From positions 1 to 64,000 of the forward strand of contig NZ_SMGI01000002.1 in the NCBI RefSeq assembly GCF_004346845.1: a stretch of 64,000 nt of DNA. Reading direction: 5' to 3'. Numbering within the stretch: the first letter of the stretch is position 1; every line of letters starts with the position of its first letter. The notes below the pieces were generated by a model. That model saw nothing but the letters and a program-made list of their open reading frames with translations, was not told where the DNA came from and did not search any database. Source of the stretch: Winogradskyella wandonensis. Lineage in GTDB: Bacteria; Bacteroidota; Bacteroidia; Flavobacteriales; Flavobacteriaceae. The translations under genes were made by a program, and so were the position numbers. Below, in pieces: positions 59,235 through 64,000 of the stretch.

Positions 59235-62200
59235 TTATACCTTTTCGTAACTAGATGCTTGTTCTATTTTGGGTATTCCTGCTTCAAAATGGCCAAGCTC
59301 TTTTTGTTCTTTTATAGCTCTTTCCACTTCTTCTTTAGTCACCTCTTGATTGGTATACAACCACTTTGCATTTAGTTTTATAAAATTTCCGAAGGCTAAA
59401 AATATTGGTAAAACAATAAGAGTCAAAACCGTTGCAAACCCTATACCGTAAGCAATAGAAACTGCCATAGGAATAAGGAATTGCGCTTGGCGACTTTCTT
59501 CAAAAATTAAAGGTGTAAGACCCGCAACCGTTGTAATAGACGTAAGGAATATGGCTCTAAAACGCGAACGTCCTGCTTCGTACAATGCTGCATCGAAAGA
59601 CATACCTTCTTTTAAGTTGGTATTAAATTTTGAAATAAGCACTAAGCCATCATTGACCATAATCCCTATTAAGGCTATTATTCCTAAAAGTGATAATATA
59701 TTAAGCGGAAAATCGTGAATCCAATGTCCCCATGCCACCGCAGGTAAACTTAAAGGAATAATTAACAGGAGAATTAAAGGTTGACTATAGCTTCTGAACG
59801 TAAAGGCAATAACCACATAAATCAAGACTAAGATAACCAAACCAACTGGTCCCAAAGAGTTTGTTAATTTTAGTCGCTCTCTGTTTTGCCCTTCGTAAGA
59901 TGGTGTTACAGTTGGATATTTGGATAATATCTCTGGCATAACCTCATCTTTAATTTCTAACATAATATCTGCAGTACTTGTTTTCTTAGCATCTTTTACA
60001 TCTGCAGTAACCTGAATCTCTCTTCTACCTTCTAAATGATTTATAGCCACATCGCCACGCTCTATGGTATAATCTGCAATTTCTCTTAACGGAATACGAT
60101 TGCCTTGAGGCGTTACAATGCGCATATCATCGAGATTATTTATAGAAGACCTACTTTCTCTATTATATCTAACCCATACTCTTATCTCGTCTTGACCTCT
60201 TTGGAAGCGTTGCGCCTGAGCACCAAAAAAAGCAGCTCTTACTTGGCTCATTACGGTTCTTAAATCCAAGCCTAATGCATAAGCACTTTCTTTTAATTTT
60301 AATCGTATTTCTTTAATACCGGCTGGGTCGTTGTCCGCTACGTCTTTGAGTAATGCATTATTCTCTAGGTAATCTTTAAGCTCTTTTTTTACTGCTTTTA
60401 AGTCGGCTATATTATTACCCAAAAGTGAAACAGATACTGGATTACCACCAAAATTTCCGCCACCACCATAGACCAAACTTTCCACTCCTAAAACTGGACC
60501 AACACGCTCGCGTAGTTTGTTAGTCACTAGTTGTGTTGTAATTTCGTTAGGACGCTCTTCACCAGGTAATAAATTGATTTCTAAACGTGCCGTAGAAGAG
60601 CCAGGACCAATAGTCTTTATCATGTTCTCTACCAAGTACTTTTCAGAATCTGCTCCAAGATACTCATCATTAATCTCCTTTGTCACTTCTACAGCCTTCT
60701 CTTCGATAAATGAAATAATGCTATCAGTTACCTTTTCGTTAGTTCCGTTCGGCATATTTAAATCTACAGCCACTCTATCACTTGCTATTTGAGGAAAAAA
60801 TGAAACTCTGATAATTCCGCCACCGATACTAGAAAACGTGAGTATCATAAAAACCACAAAAAAGGAGAAGGTCAAGAACTTATACTTAAGCGAGAATCTA
60901 AGACAAGGACTATAAAGGTTATCCCTAAGCCAGTTCATTATTCGTTCACCAAACGTATTGATATAACGTAACTTTGAAAACGCACGTTGAAAAAATCCAG
61001 CAATACCCATTTTTTCTTTTTTACTTTCTGCCCGCAAGGCTTTAGAGTGTGCTAAATGTGCTGGAAGAATAATTAAAGCCTCTACCAAAGACACCACCAA
61101 TGTTAAAATAACAACCACAGAAACCTCTCCGAAGAATTCCCCTATTCGTCCATCAAGGAATAGAAATATACCAAATGCTAAAACTGTAGTTAAGATTGCT
61201 GAAATTATAGCTGGAAGCACCTCCATTACCCCATCTATTGCAGCTTGCTCTGGTGATTTTCCTTTCTCGTATTGCTGGTATATATTTTCGGCAATAACAA
61301 TGCCATCATCTACCAAAATACCAATAACGATTATCATCCCAAAGAGCGATAATACGTTAATGGTTACATTAAAATAACCTGCGAACATAAACATTCCCAA
61401 GAATGCTATTGGTAATCCAAAGGCTACCCAAAACGCCAATCTGGTGTTTAAGAATAACGACAGGAATATGAGTACTAAAATAATCCCTGCAACTGCGTTT
61501 TCCGTTAGTAGTTGTGTACGTTGAACCAATGTAGTCGATAAATCTCTTACCACATTAAGCTTTACATTTTCGTACTTCTGATTAAACTCTTCAATATAGG
61601 CTTTGGTCTTATCTGCTGAAGAAATTAAATCCTCGGAATTGGTACTTGTAATAGTTACAGATATAGATAGATTATTATCGTAAAAACTAGCATTTGGCGT
61701 TTCCGAAAATTGGTCTCTAACATTTGCAATATCTTTTAGCTGAATTTTACGACCAGAAGGGTCTGATTTTACAATGAGGTTAGATAATTCGTCTGCATAA
61801 TACGAGCGGTTGTTAGCTCTTATTAAATATTCTTCAGCGTCTGTTTTTATAGTTCCGCCTGTGGTTATTAGACTAGCCTGATTAACCGCTTGTGCTACTT
61901 CCGTAAACGTTAGATTATAAGCTAGTAAACTATTCTCGTCTACAGCAATTTCTATTTCTTCTTGCGGGTAGCCCGAAATTGAAATTTGAGATATGCCATC
62001 TATTCCTCTTAAATCATTTTCGACCTGTCTTCCTATTTGTTTTAAGGTCGCTAGAGGAATGTTACTACCACTAATAGCAAAGGTAATTGTAGGTCTTAAA
62101 TTTTCTTGCTTAGCAACGATTAAGGGTTCCATTCCAACAGGAAATGATGGTACGCGGTCAACCGCATTTTTTACTTCAAGAAGCATAAAATCGATATCTC

Positions 62201-62498
62201 TGCCTTTTTCGATTTCTACATTTATCGTTCCGCTATTTTCTCTAGAAGTTGAAGTCACGCGCTCAACGCCATTAAGCCCTTTTAGGTTGTCTTCAATTTT
62301 AAGTACTATACCTTCTTCGACCTCTTGCGGTGATGCACCTGGATAGGTTACATTAATACTTATATTTTTAGAATCGACTAAAGGAAAAAAAGAAGATTTA
62401 AGTTTTGAAGCTCCAAAAATTCCGAATATCAAAAAAGCAAAAATCACCACGTTCACTGCGACGCTGTGCTTAATAAAATATGTTATCAGCTGTCTCAT
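59235..62498 (-). CDS. RND-family efflux pump, inner-membrane subunit
   Basis: The 1087-residue protein has the AcrB/MMPL plan: an N-terminal helix, then porter domains, a six-helix block (about 335-560) with GILVDDGIVIAENIYQQYEKG, a second set of porter domains, and a second six-helix block with GIMVNDGLVLISKFNTNLKEG. It uses the proton gradient to expel substrates through the adaptor and TolC subunits. Which drugs or lipids it exports cannot be read from sequence. It starts 2 bases after the adaptor gene. Confidence 0.93.
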   Translation of the reverse strand: MRQLITYFIKHSVAVNVVIFAFLIFGIFGASKLKSSFFPLVDSKNISINVTYPGASPQEVEEGIVLKIEDNLKGLNGVERVTSTSRENSGTINVEIEKGRDIDFMLLEVKNAVDRVPSFPVGMEPLIVAKQENLRPTITFAISGSNIPLATLKQIGRQVENDLRGIDGISQISISGYPQEEIEIAVDENSLLAYNLTFTEVAQAVNQASLITTGGTIKTDAEEYLIRANNRSYYADELSNLIVKSDPSGRKIQLKDIANVRDQFSETPNASFYDNNLSISVTITSTNSEDLISSADKTKAYIEEFNQKYENVKLNVVRDLSTTLVQRTQLLTENAVAGIILVLIFLSLFLNTRLAFWVAFGLPIAFLGMFMFAGYFNVTINVLSLFGMIIVIGILVDDGIVIAENIYQQYEKGKSPEQAAIDGVMEVLPAIISAILTTVLAFGIFLFLDGRIGEFFGEVSVVVILTLVVSLVEALIILPAHLAHSKALRAESKKEKMGIAGFFQRAFSKLRYINTFGERIMNWLRDNLYSPCLRFSLKYKFLTFSFFVVFMILTFSSIGGGIIRVSFFPQIASDRVAVDLNMPNGTNEKVTDSIISFIEEKAVEVTKEINDEYLGADSEKYLVENMIKTIGPGSSTARLEINLLPGEERPNEITTQLVTNKLRERVGPVLGVESLVYGGGGNFGGNPVSVSLLGNNIADLKAVKKELKDYLENNALLKDVADNDPAGIKEIRLKLKESAYALGLDLRTVMSQVRAAFFGAQAQRFQRGQDEIRVWVRYNRESRSSINNLDDMRIVTPQGNRIPLREIADYTIERGDVAINHLEGRREIQVTADVKDAKKTSTADIMLEIKDEVMPEILSKYPTVTPSYEGQNRERLKLTNSLGPVGLVILVLIYVVIAFTFRSYSQPLILLLIIPLSLPAVAWGHWIHDFPLNILSLLGIIALIGIMVNDGLVLISKFNTNLKEGMSFDAALYEAGRSRFRAIFLTSITTVAGLTPLIFEESRQAQFLIPMAVSIAYGIGFATVLTLIVLPIFLAFGNFIKLNAKWLYTNQEVTKEEVERAIKEQKELGHFEAGIPKIEQASSYEKV

Positions 62499-62500
62499 CG

Positions 62501-63649
62501 TTAGTTTTCTGAAGATGCGTTAGTTGAAACACTTTCAGTAGTAGTTTTATATGGTTTTACAGACATACCTGCGTATGCTCCAGGAACAGGCTTAGACAAT
62601 ATCACCGTTCCGTTAGGCACATCTTTTAGTACTGCTTTTGTATCCGAAAAATAGACAGGATTTACATCTATAATATCTAAAATACTATCTCTGACAACAA
62701 AAATTCTATTACCATCTTGCACTAGACTTCTGCTTACCTCAATAGCATTAGCTTCGGACTTCGCATTTAGATTTGCCTCTAAATACATACCTTCTTTTAG
62801 GTCGCTACTTTTTACTTCGATATAGGCATTAATCGTTTGTGTTGTAGCATCAATACTTCCATTTACTCTAGAGACTTTTCCGGTGAAAGTTTGTGTTTTT
62901 TCAAGATTATTCAAAGCAACAGTTTCTCCAACCTTTAATAGATTGGCATAGCTCTTACCCAATGCAACTTCCATTTCGTAAACGGTTGGGTCTATATATT
63001 CACCTAGTTTTTGTCCGTTTCTTATTAATGAGCCTTCAGTAACTAAAGCCTCTGTTAATATTCCTGAAAATGGCGCACGAATATTGAATTTTGACAACCG
63101 TTGTTCTAAATTTTTAACCGTGTAATAATTAGTAACAATACCTCGACCTGTAATAAAATAATTTTCCTTTTCTGAAGTCATTTCAGGAAGCTTAGGCGTG
63201 GTTTTATCTAAATTAAATCCGTTGAGATAGTTTTGCCATTTAGGAAAAACCTCAGGAAAATCCAGCCTTAAATCTGGCATTATCGCCGCAATAGAATTAT
63301 ACAACACACTCTTTGCAGACTGTACGCTAGCATAATATTCAGAAGCATCTACTTTGATTAGCGTTTGTCCTTGTTTGTATTCTTGACCAGGACGAAATAA
63401 TTTTCCTGTTGACTTAAAAACACCTTGAACTTCGGAATACAGTTCTACACGTCTTTTAGCCACCAAATTACCATTAGTTGATATGATAATAGGAACCGTG
63501 CTATTGACTACTGTATCTGTAAAAACTGTTTTTACAACTTTGGCTGGAACTGGCCTTTGTTTCTTTTTGCTATTAGCAATTTCTTTTCCAATAAAAATGG
63601 CACCTATAATAAGAACAACGCCCAAGACGGAAAGAATAATATTTCGCAT
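62501..63649 (-). CDS. RND efflux periplasmic adaptor (HlyD/MFP family)
   Basis: The 382-residue protein has an N-terminal membrane anchor (IILSVLGVVLIIGAIFIG). A barrel/lipoyl part follows with RVELYSEVQGVFKSTGKLFRPG and GQTLIKVDASEYYASV (about 65-115), a helical hairpin, then FNIRAPFSGILTEALVTEGS and a beta-barrel. It bridges the RND pump and TolC. It is the first gene of the three-gene efflux operon; the start is the first Met of the anchor. Confidence 0.92.
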   Translation of the reverse strand: MRNIILSVLGVVLIIGAIFIGKEIANSKKKQRPVPAKVVKTVFTDTVVNSTVPIIISTNGNLVAKRRVELYSEVQGVFKSTGKLFRPGQEYKQGQTLIKVDASEYYASVQSAKSVLYNSIAAIMPDLRLDFPEVFPKWQNYLNGFNLDKTTPKLPEMTSEKENYFITGRGIVTNYYTVKNLEQRLSKFNIRAPFSGILTEALVTEGSLIRNGQKLGEYIDPTVYEMEVALGKSYANLLKVGETVALNNLEKTQTFTGKVSRVNGSIDATTQTINAYIEVKSSDLKEGMYLEANLNAKSEANAIEVSRSLVQDGNRIFVVRDSILDIIDVNPVYFSDTKAVLKDVPNGTVILSKPVPGAYAGMSVKPYKTTTESVSTNASSEN

Positions 63650-63710
63650 TCGATGGTTATTTAGATCACAAATTTACCTATAACCAAAGGTGGGCTTCGT
63701 TAAAATAATC

Positions 63711-64000
63711 TTAATTGTTAAAATTGAGTGAGTCTATTGACTCTTGTACGTTCTCCCAATCTTCCATAAGTTGGTCTAAGTCTTTCTTTTTAGATTGATA
63801 TGCATCAAAGAAATCAGGATTAGCAGCCGTTTCGTCATAATTTGTAGCTAACGCCACATCGTCTTCTTTTATCGCCTTTTCTAAGGCATTAATTTTAGAC
63901 TCGATATTACTCAACTTATTGTTTAAAGATTTTAGTTTCTTTTGGTCTTCGTAGCTCTGCTTGTTGTCTTTTACCTTTTCAGTTTTGGTAACTACGGTTC
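63711..64000 (-). CDS. ABC-F ATPase, C-terminal end (runs off the window)
   Basis: The frame is open from the window edge to the stop at 63711. The visible part reads TVVTKTEKVKDNKQSYEDQK, then KLKSLNNKLSNIESKINALE and, near the end, NPDFFDAYQSKKKDLDQLME. This is the positively charged linker plus coiled-coil tail of Uup-type ABC-F proteins. An internal TTG at 63914 only mimics a start. The ATPase domains lie beyond the window. ABC-F proteins act on ribosomes; which member this is cannot be told. Confidence 0.75.
   Translation of the reverse strand, partial: TVVTKTEKVKDNKQSYEDQKKLKSLNNKLSNIESKINALEKAIKEDDVALATNYDETAANPDFFDAYQSKKKDLDQLMEDWENVQESIDSLNFNN

Noticed and set aside
63711..63914. 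Small complete gene of 67 codons
   Set aside because: The frame continues upstream without a stop to the window edge and matches the tail of ABC-F proteins, so it is the end of a larger gene.

Overview
The window looks like a chromosomal stretch from a Flavobacteriaceae-type member of the Bacteroidota. The evidence is AT-rich DNA, a secreted protease with a type IX secretion sorting tail, many short-signal lipoproteins, and flavobacterial-style TolC/RND and CPXCG genes. This is inferred from the sequence; no search was run.

Region 1 (about 182-26,796) is an integron-like gene-cassette array with no integrase in the window. About 22 cassettes are separated by about 130-base imperfect palindromes with attC organisation: a left box ending AAC (R''), a right box beginning GTT (R'), short unpaired spacers, inner paired arms and a long variable terminal part. 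Each cassette starts with GTT plus about 7 private bases, and the reverse complement of that tag closes the same cassette. This is expected if the site folds across the junction of a circular cassette. Most cassettes carry one plus-strand gene: lipoproteins, secreted proteins, small membrane proteins, a SUKH immunity-like protein, or a DUF1828 gene pair. One carries a three-gene ABC-3C-type defence system (6,242-9,641). One is a 6.3 kb, five-gene cassette inserted backwards together with its own attC (12,546-18,996). Two cassettes have no gene, and one gene is split by an A7 frameshift. The array ends in an 83-base palindromic unit that also occurs once inside it.

Region 2 (about 27,000-56,560) holds two related integrative elements in tandem in the 3' end of an initiator tRNA-Met gene (intact copy 56,487-56,559). 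Each has the order tRNA 3' end, terminator hairpin, tyrosine recombinase, helical protein, ribbon-helix-helix protein. Element A (about 27.0-29.9 kb) has little else. Element B (29,902-56,528) adds five GTGTC iterons, a RepA-like ATPase, a Toprim primase-like protein and a defence operon. The operon order is hsdM, GmrSD-like, hsdM, hsdS, membrane HEPN protein, Septu-like ATPase, Septu-like HNH, hsdR. Element B also carries a zinc-binding protein, a gene broken by an in-frame stop, and envelope cargo: a TPR/LuxR-type regulator, a secreted beta-helix-like protein and an M4 metalloprotease with CUB domains.

Region 3 (56,560-64,000) looks like ordinary chromosome: a secreted leucine-rich-repeat protein, a CPXCG protein, a three-gene RND efflux operon (adaptor, pump, TolC) and the C-terminal end of an ABC-F ATPase running off the window.
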